Shown here: in pieces, positions 1 through 9,252 of the stretch
Layout: the number at the start of each line of letters is the position of its first letter
Numbering within the stretch: the first letter of the stretch is position 1
Source of the DNA: Rahnella victoriana
GTDB taxonomy: Bacteria > Pseudomonadota > Gammaproteobacteria > Enterobacterales > Enterobacteriaceae
Length of the DNA stretch: 64,000 nt
Direction of reading: 5' to 3'
Assembly: GCF_004330295.1 (NCBI RefSeq)
Contig: NZ_SJOJ01000004.1
Span: forward strand, 186,001 to 250,000
Notes under the pieces: model-generated
Database searches by the model: none
Told to the model about the DNA's origin: nothing
What the model saw: only the letters and a program-made list of their open reading frames with translations
Made by a program: the position numbers and the translations under genes

Positions 1-372
1 CTGGCTTTTTCGGTCGGCAAGGAATACGTCACTGAAGAGAATGCGGTGCAGATGGCCAGCGCGTTATCCGGTTACGCACAAGTTCCCTGGACCACCCTCA
101 GCTGGCTCGGCGAAGGCCACACGCTGATGTCACCGATGGCACCGCTTGGTTTTGAAGGACACGTCATTTCCTCCGCCCTGTGCGGACCCGCAGACAAAAT
201 GCAACTGCCGAAAATATACGGGGATCCGGTGAATCAGTTCTGGGTCAGCCCGGTATTCACCAGCGAACTGGAATTTGCGCAGGCCAAACCGAACGGCGGA
301 TTTGAACTGGTCGCCGCAATGATCGAGAACGACATCGGGTATGTGTTTGCGCCGAGAAGCGCGGTGGTCTGA
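1..372 (+). CDS. SUFU-like domain protein, C-terminal part (5' end outside window)
   Basis: An open frame runs from base 1 to a TGA at 370-372, at least 123 residues with no start inside the window that must be the true one. The end carries WVSPVFTSELEFA followed by a conserved acidic/hydrophobic tail. This resembles the last segment of bacterial suppressor-of-fused (SUFU) domain proteins, where a similar 'P(I/L)T..E..(F/Y)A' motif precedes the C-terminus. SUFU-like proteins in bacteria are mostly uncharacterised and often sit in immunity or accessory contexts. Without the N-terminus the family call is tentative. The gene is followed by C-rich palindromic repeats that may also end transcription. 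Confidence 0.5.
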   Translation: MAFSVGKEYVTEENAVQMASALSGYAQVPWTTLSWLGEGHTLMSPMAPLGFEGHVISSALCGPADKMQLPKIYGDPVNQFWVSPVFTSELEFAQAKPNGGFELVAAMIENDIGYVFAPRSAVV

Positions 373-398
373 TGTCAGGGATCGGCGCGGAGTGCTTG

Positions 399-500
399 CT
401 CCTCCCCCTGCGAAGGGGGAGGCCGGGAGGGGGTTTAGCAGGCAACTCAGATGCCATTAATACCCCACCCCAGCCCTCCCCTTCGCAGGGGAGGGAGCAA
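399..500. repeat. C-rich palindromic intergenic repeat, pair of units (family A)
   Basis: Two hairpin units lie between convergent genes. The first has stem CCTCCCCCT/AGGGGGAGG (399-434) and the second CCCTCCCCT-TCGC-AGGGGAGGG (471-492). They are joined by GGCAACTCAGATGCCATTAA. The same units recur at 8652, 35698-35863 and 55836-55965. The arrangement resembles REP/BIME-type elements and could end transcription from both sides. Confidence 0.8.
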
Positions 501-515
501 ACTAAAAATCTGCCG

Positions 516-2012
516 TTATTTACTCATTTCCGGCTGAAAATCCTCAGCATCCACATCATATCCCGACGGTTCCCACCGTACCGCTGTCAGCACGATTAAG
601 CCTGCCAGTGGCGCTAACGCGATCACCCAGAACACGCCGGTGCCGAGCGCCGCGGAAAGGACCGGGAACAGGAACAACGAGACCGTGGAGCTGCCGCGCA
701 TCAGCGTCTGGTTGAAGCCGACACCCATGCCGCGCAGCGACGTCGGATAGCTCAGTGACGCAAATGTCATGGTGTGCGAACCCGGACCGAAGCCCTGACC
801 GAACAGGAATAACGCCAGCATGGCGATGGAAATCGCCGCTTCTCCGCCGTCGGCCGGTCGGCCCACCAGCGCCAGGCCGATCATCGCGACCAGCTGGCAG
901 GCGTAACCGGCGTAGGTCATTTTCCATGCGCCAAATTTCGAGACATAACGCACCGCAATCAGGCCGCCGACAAAGGCGAAGCACAGGTTCAGGCCGAGTG
1001 AGAACAGAATGGTGCTGATCATCGACTGTTGCAGGAAGCTGGATAAGATCACCGGCAGCCCGAACGCCACGGCGTTATAGGCAAAGGACGAGGCCACGGC
1101 AGTGACGGTCGCCAGCACGGTGCGGCGCAGATAAACGCCCTGCAACAGCGTGCCGTAGTTGCGCCATGCGGCTTTACGTACTTTCACCTGCGGTGTCTTA
1201 TCGGCATCGTCTGCCACGACGGCATTGATGTTATAGGATTTTCTCAGGATCGCCGCCGCACTTTGCAGGTCGCCCTGATTGGCTGCCCAGACCGGCGATT
1301 CATTCATATAACGGTGGCGGATAGCGATAATCAGGATCGCCGGTACTGCGCCGAAACCGAGGATCAGACGCCATAACCAGTCGGTATGGGTAGCCGGCAG
1401 CACCGCGTAAAGCAGCAGAACCAGCAGATACGACACGCTGATCGCCGCATACCACGTCGGACACCACATCGCCACGCGCGAGGCTTTATTGCCGCGTCCC
1501 TGAAGTTTTGAGAACTCCGCCAGAAACGCCATGGCGACCGGTAAATCGATACCGACCCCCAGACCCATCACAAAGCGTGAGCCGCCCAATACCCATTCGT
1601 TTGGCGCAAAGGCGCAGGCCAGCGCGGCAATCACGAAGAAGAACATATCGGCCATAAATACGCGGTAACGGCCGATTTTGTCGGTCAGATAGCCGCCGAA
1701 CAGTGCGCCGACAATCGCCCCGAAGGTGATGGCCGATGCCACAAAGCCCGCGCCGGAAGGCGTCAGGCCGAACTGGCGGGTAATATCTTTCATCCCGAAA
1801 GCCAGCGCACCGAGGTCGTAGGCGTCGAGGAAAACGCCGCCCAGTGCGATAGCAATCACGATGCGCGCGTCGCTGATTTTGGCCGCGCCACGGTTCACTA
1901 ACTGAGTAATATCGGCAGCGGAACGAATCACCACCGGCTGGTCAGACGCAGTGTCGGCTGCGCTGTAATCCCCTGAAGAGGCGGCCTGAGAGGCCGCAAT
2001 TGAATCAGACAT
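516..2012 (-). CDS. MFS transporter, metabolite:H+ symporter type
   Basis: A 498-residue major facilitator permease of the inner membrane. It has a hydrophilic N-terminus of about 50 residues and then twelve predicted membrane segments. The MFS loop 2-3 signature is present (GYLTDKIGRYRVF), and TM4/5 has GLGVGIDLPVAMAFLAEF as in the sugar/aromatic-acid symporter group (YaaU-like). The substrate cannot be told from sequence. I chose the ATG at 2012. An in-frame ATG 12 codons upstream (2048) also exists, and neither has a good ribosome-binding site. The next gene upstream on the same strand is a zinc alcohol dehydrogenase about 115 bases away, so a shared catabolic role is possible but unproven. 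Confidence 0.85.
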   Translation of the reverse strand: MSDSIAASQAASSGDYSAADTASDQPVVIRSAADITQLVNRGAAKISDARIVIAIALGGVFLDAYDLGALAFGMKDITRQFGLTPSGAGFVASAITFGAIVGALFGGYLTDKIGRYRVFMADMFFFVIAALACAFAPNEWVLGGSRFVMGLGVGIDLPVAMAFLAEFSKLQGRGNKASRVAMWCPTWYAAISVSYLLVLLLYAVLPATHTDWLWRLILGFGAVPAILIIAIRHRYMNESPVWAANQGDLQSAAAILRKSYNINAVVADDADKTPQVKVRKAAWRNYGTLLQGVYLRRTVLATVTAVASSFAYNAVAFGLPVILSSFLQQSMISTILFSLGLNLCFAFVGGLIAVRYVSKFGAWKMTYAGYACQLVAMIGLALVGRPADGGEAAISIAMLALFLFGQGFGPGSHTMTFASLSYPTSLRGMGVGFNQTLMRGSSTVSLFLFPVLSAALGTGVFWVIALAPLAGLIVLTAVRWEPSGYDVDAEDFQPEMSK

Positions 2013-2127
2013 TGTTGTGTTTACGCTTTTTGACAAAAAAACCAGCATAGAGGCGACGTGATACCGGTCACAAGTCCTGATTAGCGGTTGAGTGAAAATA
2101 AATGGCTATAAGTTAAAACTAAGTGAT

Positions 2128-3192
2128 CTAAGCGTGCTGTCGCCAGCGCAAAACTGCCTTAATCACCTTGCCGTTTCTGCTGTCTTCTGCCGCCTGATTA
2201 ATGGCCTCAAAATCGTAAAAATGCAGTAAGCGATCGAAGGGGAATTTCCCCGCCTGCCACAATGAAATCATTTTCGGGATAAATTCCTGCGCGACCGAAT
2301 CCCCCTGAATGACGCTGAGAATTTTCCGCCCGCGTGACAGCGTCGCGCCACCGGCACCGGTCAGGCGCACCATCACGCCGCCGTCATTCAGCGCCTGTTG
2401 TCCGAGGGTGTCCAGCGCCGGTACGCCCGCCGTATCAATGACGTAATCCAGCGTCCCTTGCAGATTGCGCTCCTGGCCGGTTTTCAGCACGTCTGTTGCG
2501 CCCAGTTCACGCGCCAGATCCAGACGGTGCTGATGCTGATCGAGGGCGATAATCTCCTTCGCTCCGGCGATTTTTGCCGCCATCACCGCCGCCATACCGA
2601 CTGCGCCGGTGCCGGTGATCAGCAGGCGGTCACCTTTTTTCACCTTCAGGGTATTCATCACCGTCCCCGCGCCGGTTTGCAGGCCGCAGCCGAGGGGCGC
2701 GAGTGTGGCCAGCGGCAGCGATTTATCCACTTTGACCAGATTCTGTTCCGTCACCAGCGCATAACTGGCAAACGACGACTGACCGAAAAAGTGCCCGTCG
2801 ATACCCTGCGGATAGGCGCTGCTGCCGTCGAGGCGTGAGAAGCCAAAATTCAGGGTGGAGAAGTGTTCGCAGTCCACCGGCCGGTGATTTTCGCAGGCGT
2901 CGCACTGGCCGCAGGACTGAAACGACAGCACCACATGATCGCCCGGTTTCACCCCGGTCACCGCGCTGCCGACCTGATCGACAATCCCGGCACCTTCGTG
3001 ACCCGGCACCACGCCGGGCGACAGAAAACTGAGATCGGTGTGGCAAATCCCGCAGGCGACAATGTGTACCCCGACTTCATTACGACGCGGTGCGCCAAGG
3101 CGGATCTTTTCGAATTTCAGGTGATGATCACTGTCAGCGATGGCCGCGCTGATCATGCGGGGATGCGTTCTGTGTGGATGTTGCACTGACAT
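2128..3192 (-). CDS. Zinc-dependent alcohol dehydrogenase, aryl-alcohol type
   Basis: A 354-residue medium-chain dehydrogenase that should interconvert an alcohol and an aldehyde with NAD(P). The catalytic zinc site shows in CGICHTD and VPGHEGAG. The structural zinc lobe is CGQCDACENHRPVDC, and the Rossmann motif GTGAVGMAAVMAAK lies mid-protein. A glycine-rich segment PLGCGLQTGAGTVMN is typical of the aryl-alcohol dehydrogenase/class III branch. The start at 3192 is preceded by AGGAGA at a six-base distance. An upstream frame extension exists but has no site like this. It shares orientation with the MFS permease downstream. The substrate is unknown. Confidence 0.9.
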   Translation of the reverse strand: MSVQHPHRTHPRMISAAIADSDHHLKFEKIRLGAPRRNEVGVHIVACGICHTDLSFLSPGVVPGHEGAGIVDQVGSAVTGVKPGDHVVLSFQSCGQCDACENHRPVDCEHFSTLNFGFSRLDGSSAYPQGIDGHFFGQSSFASYALVTEQNLVKVDKSLPLATLAPLGCGLQTGAGTVMNTLKVKKGDRLLITGTGAVGMAAVMAAKIAGAKEIIALDQHQHRLDLARELGATDVLKTGQERNLQGTLDYVIDTAGVPALDTLGQQALNDGGVMVRLTGAGGATLSRGRKILSVIQGDSVAQEFIPKMISLWQAGKFPFDRLLHFYDFEAINQAAEDSRNGKVIKAVLRWRQHA

Positions 3193-3331
3193 CGGGTTCT
3201 CCTGTCTGCAGGGAAAACGGACGAGGGGGGCTAAGTGATGCGGCGGATAAGCTTCGAACATTTACGCATTTTACAGCGATACCGCCGCCTGCTTTTATGG
3301 CTCACCATCCATTCCCCTGCGCAAAATTGGA

Positions 3332-3338
3332 CTATTCT
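3332..3338 (+). promoter_or_regulatory. Possible sigma-S type -10 element for osmF
   Basis: CTATTCT lies 90 bases before osmF and is one base from the sigma-S preferred CTATACT. The E. coli osmF operon is sigma-S dependent. A small hairpin (GTCGC-CGG-GCGAC, 3383-3395) lies in the presumed leader. This is inference from motif and homology only. Confidence 0.3.
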
Positions 3339-3427
3339 TGTTAGCAGCTTGTTTTCATGAGTGAAAGAATAAAAAAAGAGCAGTCGCCGGGCGACAAAAC
3401 CAACATAACCCGATAAGAGGATAGAAC

Positions 3428-4366
3428 ATGACTGTAATAACCGGGCGAGTACGGGGATTTTCCGTGGCAGCGCTGGCACTGGTGTCAGCCATCAGTTTCA
3501 GCGCACAGGCGGCGGATGACGCCGTGCGTGTCGGCTCCAAAATTGATACCGAGGGTTCGCTGCTCGGCAACATCATTATTCAGGTGCTGGAAGCCAATGG
3601 CATTCACACCACCAATAAGTTACAGCTGGGGACGACCAAAGTAGTGCGCGGGGCGATCACCGCCGGTGAAATCGACCTCTATCCGGAATACACCGGTAAC
3701 GGCGCGTTCTTCTTCTCTGACGATAAAGATCCGGCGTGGAAAAATGCCCAGGCCGGTTTCGATAAAGTGAAAAAGCTCGATTACGACCAGAACAAAATTG
3801 TCTGGCTCAGCCCGTCTCCGGCCAACAACACCTGGACCATCGCGGTGCGTCAGGACGTGGCGAGTGCGCATAACCTGAAATCCCTGGGCGATTTGGGCAA
3901 ATTCATCAGCAGCGGCGGCGATTTTAAACTGGCGGCCTCGGCGGAATTTATCGAGCGCCCGGATGCGTTACCGGCGTTTGAAAATGCCTACGGTTTCAAA
4001 CTGAATCAGGCGCAGTTACTGTCGCTGGCGGGCGGCGATACGGCGGTCACCATTAAAGCGGCTGCCGAACAGACTTCCGGCGTCAATGCGGCGATGGCTT
4101 ACGGCACGGACGGCCCGGTGGCGGCGCTGGGCCTGCAAACGCTGGAAGATCCGAAAGGCGTGCAGCCGATTTACGCGCCAGCGCCGATCATCCGCGAGGC
4201 GGCGCTGAAAGCGCATCCGAACATTCCTGATTTACTGAAACCGGTGTTTGCGTCGCTCGATACCAAAACGTTGCAGGGCCTGAACGCGAAAATCGCGGTG
4301 GATGGTCAGGATGCGAAAAAGGTCGCGGCGAAATATTTGCAGGAAAAAGGTTTCTTTAAAAAATAA
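3428..4366 (+). CDS. osmF: Glycine betaine ABC transporter, periplasmic binding protein OsmF
   Basis: A 312-residue periplasmic binding protein of the quaternary-amine family, E. coli OsmF (YehZ) type. It captures betaine-like osmoprotectants for the YehWXY importer. An N-terminal signal peptide ends at about residue 29 (SFSAQA|ADD). The domain starts with VRVGSKIDTEGSLLGN and contains the conserved LQLGTTKVVRGAITAGEIDLYPEYTGNG segment, shortened here to its key words GTTKVV and YPEYTG. The ribosome site AGAGGA is seven bases from the ATG. It heads the four-gene osmF-yehY-yehX-yehW operon in the same order as E. coli. Confidence 0.95.
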   Translation: MTVITGRVRGFSVAALALVSAISFSAQAADDAVRVGSKIDTEGSLLGNIIIQVLEANGIHTTNKLQLGTTKVVRGAITAGEIDLYPEYTGNGAFFFSDDKDPAWKNAQAGFDKVKKLDYDQNKIVWLSPSPANNTWTIAVRQDVASAHNLKSLGDLGKFISSGGDFKLAASAEFIERPDALPAFENAYGFKLNQAQLLSLAGGDTAVTIKAAAEQTSGVNAAMAYGTDGPVAALGLQTLEDPKGVQPIYAPAPIIREAALKAHPNIPDLLKPVFASLDTKTLQGLNAKIAVDGQDAKKVAAKYLQEKGFFKK

Positions 4367-4426
4367 CCGGGCAGTGACGCCCTGAGCACGGCCTGCGGGT
4401 CGTGCTCACCGGACTCAGGTATTGTT

Positions 4427-5596
4427 TTGACTCATCATTCTCCCGTCAAAAACCGCGTGCTGCTGACGCTGGTTTTGCTGCTGTGGCTGGCCGGTTTCGG
4501 CCTGGCCTTTCTCAGCCATGCGCCCAACCGGCTGGTGTCCGGCAAGGGCATTTCGCTGGCGAGTCTGCTGCATGGCTACTCCGCGTTATTACTCATTCCG
4601 GCTTTATTGCTGCTGGCCTGCGCCTTCGTGACGCTGTATGGCCGCCATCATTTGCTGGTGATGTTGCTGGCGGAAATCCTGCTGACGGCGCTGGTCTGGC
4701 TGGCCGGACACGGGGCTGTGCAACTGGCCGGCGGCGATGAGGACAGCATCGCGCGCACCTCGCTCGGCGGCGGCTTCTGGTCGGCTGCCGCGCTGTGTCT
4801 GCTGATTGCCTCCGACGCCATTTCCCGTTTCACCCGCAATCACAGCCTGCGGATTGTGCTCAACGTGCAGATGATCGTGCCGGTGGTGTTGCTGCTGGCG
4901 TACGGTCAGCTTGCCCAGCTTTCGCTGCTCAAAGAATACGACAACCGTTCCGACGTGTTTAACGACGCGCTGTGGCAGCATCTCGGCATTCTGTTTGGCA
5001 CGCTGGTGCCTGCGGTGCTGATCGGTCTGCCCGCCGGATTGTTGTGTCACCGCAAACCGCGCTGGCGCGGACCGGTGCTGTCAGTGCTCAATATTATTCA
5101 GACCGTGCCGTCGATCGCGCTGTTTGGTTTACTGCTCGCGCCGCTGGCGGGACTGGCGAAAGCGGTGCCGTGGCTGGCGGAACACGGTATCAGCGGTATC
5201 GGGCTGGCCCCGGCGATCATTGCGCTGGTGCTCTATTCATTGCTGCCGCTGGTGCGCGGGGTGATTGCCGGGCTGGAGTCGGTGCCGGAAGCGGTGATCG
5301 AATCCGCGCGTGGCATGGGCATGAACCGGGTGCAGATCTTCTTCCGTGTACAGATGCCGATCGCCTTGCCGGTGATCCTGACCGGTATCCGCATCGTGGC
5401 GGTGCAAACCGTCGGTATGGCGATGGTCGCGGCGCTGATCGGCGCAGGCGGACTGGGTGCCATCATGTTCCAGGGCTTGCTCAGCAGCGCGCTGGATCTG
5501 GTGCTGCTCGGTGTGATCCCTGCGGTGCTGATGGCCGTCGTCGTCGACAGCGCTTTTAAATTCGCCGTCTCAATGCTGGAGACCACACGCAGATGA
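4427..5596 (+). CDS. yehY: Osmoprotectant ABC transporter permease YehY
   Basis: A 389-residue inner-membrane permease with about ten hydrophobic segments. The C-terminal half holds the ABC permease coupling region (ESARGMGMNRVQIFF-type EAA loop, near residues 288-305). The length matches E. coli YehY (about 385). The start is a TTG with AGG seven bases before it, because no in-frame ATG precedes the first membrane segment. Its stop overlaps the ATG of yehX by four bases, so translation is probably coupled. Confidence 0.92.
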   Translation: MTHHSPVKNRVLLTLVLLLWLAGFGLAFLSHAPNRLVSGKGISLASLLHGYSALLLIPALLLLACAFVTLYGRHHLLVMLLAEILLTALVWLAGHGAVQLAGGDEDSIARTSLGGGFWSAAALCLLIASDAISRFTRNHSLRIVLNVQMIVPVVLLLAYGQLAQLSLLKEYDNRSDVFNDALWQHLGILFGTLVPAVLIGLPAGLLCHRKPRWRGPVLSVLNIIQTVPSIALFGLLLAPLAGLAKAVPWLAEHGISGIGLAPAIIALVLYSLLPLVRGVIAGLESVPEAVIESARGMGMNRVQIFFRVQMPIALPVILTGIRIVAVQTVGMAMVAALIGAGGLGAIMFQGLLSSALDLVLLGVIPAVLMAVVVDSAFKFAVSMLETTRR

Positions 5597-6537
5597 TTCA
5601 TTTCAAACAGGTAAGCAAACACTTTGCCGGAAAAGCGGTCGTGCGCGACCTGACGCTGGAAATGGCGAAAGGCGAATTCACGGTGCTGATCGGCACGTCC
5701 GGCTCGGGGAAATCCACCACGCTGAAGATGATTAACCGGCTGGTGGAGCACGATCGCGGCGAAATTCTTTTTGCCGGTGAACCGATAGAAAAATTCCGTG
5801 CGCAGGATTTGCGCCGCCGCATGGGCTACGCCATCCAGTCGATTGGCCTGTTCCCGCACTGGACGGTGGAAGAGAACATCGCCACGGTGCCGCAACTGCT
5901 GAAATGGCCGAAAGCCAAAATCCGCGACCGCGTGACCGAGCTGATGAACCTGCTCAATCTTGACCCGAAACAGTTCCGTCAGCGGTATCCGCATCAGCTT
6001 TCCGGCGGGCAACAGCAGCGCGTCGGCGTGGCGCGTGCGCTGGCCTCCGACCCGGAAGTGTTACTGATGGATGAACCCTTCGGTGCGCTGGATCCGGTGA
6101 CCCGCGCAACCTTACAGGAAGAGGTGGCGCGTATTCATAAAATCACTCACCGCACCATTGTGCTGGTGACCCATGATATCGACGAGGCGCTGGCGCTGGC
6201 CGACCGTATCGTCCTGCTTAACGACGGGCAGGTGGTGCAGCAGGGCACGCCGCTGGAACTGCTGACGCAACCGGCGACGCCGTTCGTACGCGATTTCTTC
6301 GGCGGCAGCGACATGGGTATTCGTTTGCTGTCGCTGCGGGAAGTCGGTTCGCTGACGCGGCGCGGTGAGCTGTACACCGGCAGCGGCAAACCGCTGACCG
6401 ACAGCATGAGCCTGAGTCAGGCATTGTCGGCGTTTGTCGCGCAGCAGGTTCAGCATTTGCCGGTGGTGGATGAACAGGGGCAGCCGCTCGGCGTGCTGCA
6501 TTTTGCGGATCTGACCGCGCAAAGGAGCATCGCATGA
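5593..6537 (+). CDS. yehX: Osmoprotectant ABC transporter ATPase YehX
   Basis: A 314-residue ATP-binding subunit that drives the OsmF-YehW-YehY importer. It has Walker [10 protein letters not shown] (about residues 35-43), the signature [15 protein letters not shown], Walker B VLLMDEP and the switch histidine in VTHDIDEAL. After about residue 250 comes a short CBS-like tail ([19 protein letters not shown]). In related betaine importers such a tail senses ionic strength. It overlaps both neighbours by four bases within the operon. Confidence 0.95.
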   Translation: MIHFKQVSKHFAGKAVVRDLTLEMAKGEFTVLIGTSGSGKSTTLKMINRLVEHDRGEILFAGEPIEKFRAQDLRRRMGYAIQSIGLFPHWTVEENIATVPQLLKWPKAKIRDRVTELMNLLNLDPKQFRQRYPHQLSGGQQQRVGVARALASDPEVLLMDEPFGALDPVTRATLQEEVARIHKITHRTIVLVTHDIDEALALADRIVLLNDGQVVQQGTPLELLTQPATPFVRDFFGGSDMGIRLLSLREVGSLTRRGELYTGSGKPLTDSMSLSQALSAFVAQQVQHLPVVDEQGQPLGVLHFADLTAQRSIA

Positions 6538-7304
6538 CACGGGTTGTGGTGCGGGTCATCACGGATCCGCTGATCTGGCTGTTTGCTTTATTGCTGGCGC
6601 TGATTTTTGGCATGACCTCGCTCGGCGGCCTGTTCCACTGGCTGTTTCCTGAACTGAGCAGGCCGGTCTATCAGCAGGAAAGTTTCGCCGCGCTGGTGCA
6701 GGCGCATCTGTTGCTGGTCGGGATTTCCAGCCTGATTGCGGTGGTGATTGGCGTGGCGGCAGGCGTCGGGGTCACGCGTCCGGCGGGTAAAGAGTTCCGC
6801 TCACTGGTGGAAACCCTGGTGGCGATGGGGCAGACCTTTCCGCCGGTCGCGGTGCTGGCCGTCGCGGTGCCGGTGATGGGATTCAGTGAAAAACCGGCGA
6901 TTATCGCGCTGGTGCTTTACGGTTTACTGCCGGTGTTGCAGGGAACGATTGCCGGGATCGAATCAGTGCCGCCTTCGGCGCGCGAGATTGCGCAGGGCGT
7001 CGGCATGAGCCGCTGGCAGATGTTGCGGAAAGTGGAAATTCCGCTGGCCGCGCCGGTGATCATTTCCGGCATCCGTACGTCAGTGATCATCAATATCGGC
7101 ACGGCGGCGATCGCCTCGTCGGTCGGCACGTTAAGCCTCGGCTCACCGATTATTATCGGCCTGAGCGGGTTTAACACGGCGTATGTATTGCAGGGCGCGG
7201 TGATTGTTGCACTGCTGGCGATTTGCGTGGATATGCTGTTTGAACGCTGGAGCCTGTGGTTACAACGCTGGCAGCAGCGGTCAGGAGAGGGATCAGTTCG
7301 CTGA
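6534..7304 (+). CDS. yehW: Osmoprotectant ABC transporter permease YehW
   Basis: A 256-residue second permease of the importer, last gene of the operon. It has about six membrane segments and an EAA loop around [17 protein letters not shown]. It pairs with YehY to form the channel. The start overlaps the yehX stop (ATGA). Its 3' end overlaps the last 12 bases of a small convergent membrane-protein gene (7293-7469). Confidence 0.95.
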   Translation: MTRVVVRVITDPLIWLFALLLALIFGMTSLGGLFHWLFPELSRPVYQQESFAALVQAHLLLVGISSLIAVVIGVAAGVGVTRPAGKEFRSLVETLVAMGQTFPPVAVLAVAVPVMGFSEKPAIIALVLYGLLPVLQGTIAGIESVPPSAREIAQGVGMSRWQMLRKVEIPLAAPVIISGIRTSVIINIGTAAIASSVGTLSLGSPIIIGLSGFNTAYVLQGAVIVALLAICVDMLFERWSLWLQRWQQRSGEGSVR

Positions 7305-7469
7305 TGCCGCAGGCGGCGCAGGCACCACAGAAGGGGCGTCGTTATCGCTGACCGGTTTAGCGTCGTCCTGGATCACCACGGCATAACCGGCAACCATCAC
7401 GCCACCAATTGCGCCAATTGCCATCAGACCAAACAGCGCGATAAATAATTTTTTGCCAAGCGAATTCAT
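7293..7469 (-). CDS. Small single-span membrane protein, unknown function
   Basis: A 58-residue protein: short basic N-terminus (MNSLGKKL), one hydrophobic span of about 20 residues rich in Gly/Ala, and a Pro/Ala-rich tail ending in PAPPAASAN. The ATG at 7469 has GAGG at seven bases, a good ribosome site. A TTG two codons upstream is less likely. It is convergent with yehW and overlaps it by 12 bases. I do not recognise the family. Confidence 0.65.
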   Translation of the reverse strand: MNSLGKKLFIALFGLMAIGAIGGVMVAGYAVVIQDDAKPVSDNDAPSVVPAPPAASAN

Positions 7470-7693
7470 GTGCAATACCTCAGAAATTTGAACGACGAAT
7501 TATAAATCGTTTCCTCACCCCTGCAACAGACTATTCATGCTGTGATTACTTTTAGCCGGATGCACAGGTATTTTTTGTCATATACAGAAACTTTTTAGCA
7601 ACATTTTGACGCGATAGCACAGATTTCCTTGCCGGTAATCAGGCCAATAGCGTTAACTGTCTGCCTTCGTTATCACGCTAATAAGTTATTTCT

Positions 7694-8611
7694 ATGATGG
7701 GTTCTGCCGGACGTGCTCTGCTGCCGTTAATCGCCTCACTGTTTGCGTTGTATTTTATCTGGGGTTCTACCTATTTCGTCATCCGCGTGGGGGTAGAAAG
7801 CTGGCCGCCGCTGATGATGGCGGGTCTGCGTTTCTTCGTCGCCGGATGCATTCTGTTTACTTTCCTGCTGTTACGCGGGCATCACGTTCCGACCCTTAAA
7901 CAATGGATGGCCGCCGGTGCGGTGGGCATCTTGCTGCTGTCGGTGGGTAACGGGCTGGTGACGGTTGCCGAACATATGCAGGTGCCGTCTGGCATTGCGG
8001 CAGTGATGGTTGCTACCGTGCCGCTGTTTACCCTGTGCTTCAGCCGCCTGTGGGGCATGCCAAACAGCCGTCTGGAATGGACCGGCGTTGCCATCGGTTT
8101 GTTCGGCATTGTGCTGCTCAATACCGGCAGTAATCTGCAAGGCAACCCGTGGGGCGCGGCGCTGATCCTGCTCGCCTCGCTGAGCTGGGCGTTTGGTTCG
8201 GTATGGAGTTCGCGTCTGCCCCTGCCAAAAGGTCTGATGGCGGGTGCGGCAGAAATGATTATCGCCGGTGTGGTGTTGCTGGTCGCCAGCCGGTTCAGCG
8301 GTGAACACCTGACCGCCGCCCCCTCGCTGAGCGGCTTTCTGGCGCTCGGCTATCTGGTGGTATTCGGCTCGATGATTGCCATCAGCGCCTATATGTTCCT
8401 GCTGAAAACCGTACGTCCCGCCGTCGCCACCAGTTATGCCTATGTGAATCCGATCGTCGCGGTATTGCTCGGCATAGGTTTCGCGGGCGAATCCCTGTCG
8501 CCGGTGGAGTGGGTGGCCTTAGGCGTGATCCTCTGCGCAGTCCTGCTGGTGACGCTGGGGAAATTCGTGTTCGCGCGTAAGAAAACTAAGATCACGGAAG
8601 TGAAGGTTTAA
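7694..8611 (+). CDS. yedA: DMT/EamA-family inner-membrane transporter YedA
   Basis: A 305-residue ten-span drug/metabolite transporter with two EamA repeats. The N-terminal FALYFIWGSTYFVIRVGVES and the middle VTVAEHMQVPSGIAAVMVAT are nearly the same as in E. coli YedA, as is the SYAYVNPIVAVLLG motif in repeat two. Relatives export amino acids or metabolites, and the substrate of YedA is not established. The gene stands alone. A family A repeat hairpin follows it and separates it from the convergent lipid operon. Confidence 0.92.
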   Translation: MMGSAGRALLPLIASLFALYFIWGSTYFVIRVGVESWPPLMMAGLRFFVAGCILFTFLLLRGHHVPTLKQWMAAGAVGILLLSVGNGLVTVAEHMQVPSGIAAVMVATVPLFTLCFSRLWGMPNSRLEWTGVAIGLFGIVLLNTGSNLQGNPWGAALILLASLSWAFGSVWSSRLPLPKGLMAGAAEMIIAGVVLLVASRFSGEHLTAAPSLSGFLALGYLVVFGSMIAISAYMFLLKTVRPAVATSYAYVNPIVAVLLGIGFAGESLSPVEWVALGVILCAVLLVTLGKFVFARKKTKITEVKV

Positions 8612-8651
8612 ACCGCTTCCCTTTCGCAGATGTGACAGCTGGGTTGTTTTA

Positions 8652-8676
8652 CTCCTCCCCTTCGCAGGGGAGGAAG
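8652..8676. repeat. C-rich palindromic repeat, single unit (family A)
   Basis: A hairpin with stem CCTCCCCT/AGGGGAGG around TCGC sits between the convergent yedA and DUF3833 genes. It matches the unit at 471-492 and could act as a bidirectional terminator. Confidence 0.7.
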
Positions 8677-8691
8677 CAGATCGAATTAACC

Positions 8692-9228
8692 TCATTTTTT
8701 CTCAAAGAAGATCGTCACCCGCGCTACTTCCACGCCAAATTTTTTCAGCGACGTGACGTTAAACAGGTGCTGTTCGTCCTGCTGGTAAATCCAGTCATCG
8801 AACGTCAGGCGGTAGGTGCTGTCGCCTGATTTCACGTCCATCACGTATTTCCAGTTGAAGGCATTGCCTGCGGATTGCCCGGTGGCGGTGCCGATAATGT
8901 CACCCGCCGTGCCGGTGTAATGGCCATCCGCCAGTTTACGGATACGCCAGACGCGGGTCTGTTTTTCGCCGTCGTCATAGACAAAGTCTTCATGCAACGT
9001 CAGCGTATCGCCCGCCACGTCACCATGGATTTTGACGGTGAAGCGCCGCGTCTGTTTGTTGCTGTGATCCTGCACCATGCCGTACGCCACGCTGTCACCG
9101 GCAAACCAGCTGAAAATATCCAGCTTCGGTTGTGCCTGCGCGTAATCCTGAACAGTGGCTTTACAGCCAGTCAGTAGCAGCATTGTGCCGACGATCAGCG
9201 TTAAAAAAATCTTTCGCAGAACAGTCAT
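8692..9228 (-). CDS. DUF3833-family lipoprotein
   Basis: A 178-residue lipoprotein: basic N-terminus, hydrophobic stretch and lipobox LLTGC with Cys22, so it should be anchored in the outer or inner membrane facing the periplasm. The rest is the DUF3833 fold, with LDIFSWFAGD and FDDWIYQQDEQHLFN as recognisable stretches. The function is unknown. It is the last gene of the nine-gene operon beginning at 15601, 24 bases after the chalcone isomerase-like gene. Membership in the operon suggests a role in envelope lipid handling. Confidence 0.85.
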   Translation of the reverse strand: MTVLRKIFLTLIVGTMLLLTGCKATVQDYAQAQPKLDIFSWFAGDSVAYGMVQDHSNKQTRRFTVKIHGDVAGDTLTLHEDFVYDDGEKQTRVWRIRKLADGHYTGTAGDIIGTATGQSAGNAFNWKYVMDVKSGDSTYRLTFDDWIYQQDEQHLFNVTSLKKFGVEVARVTIFFEKK

Positions 9229-9252
9229 AAAAACTCCCCCAATAAGATGGTA

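Noticed and set aside
399-500. C-rich repeats read as a CRISPR-like array
   Set aside because: Only one or two units per site, palindromic and variable, with no regular spacers and no cas genes.
4972-5559. Alternative frame of 195 codons overlapping yehY
   Set aside because: YehY has full family similarity and the operon overlaps fit; this frame has no recognisable features.
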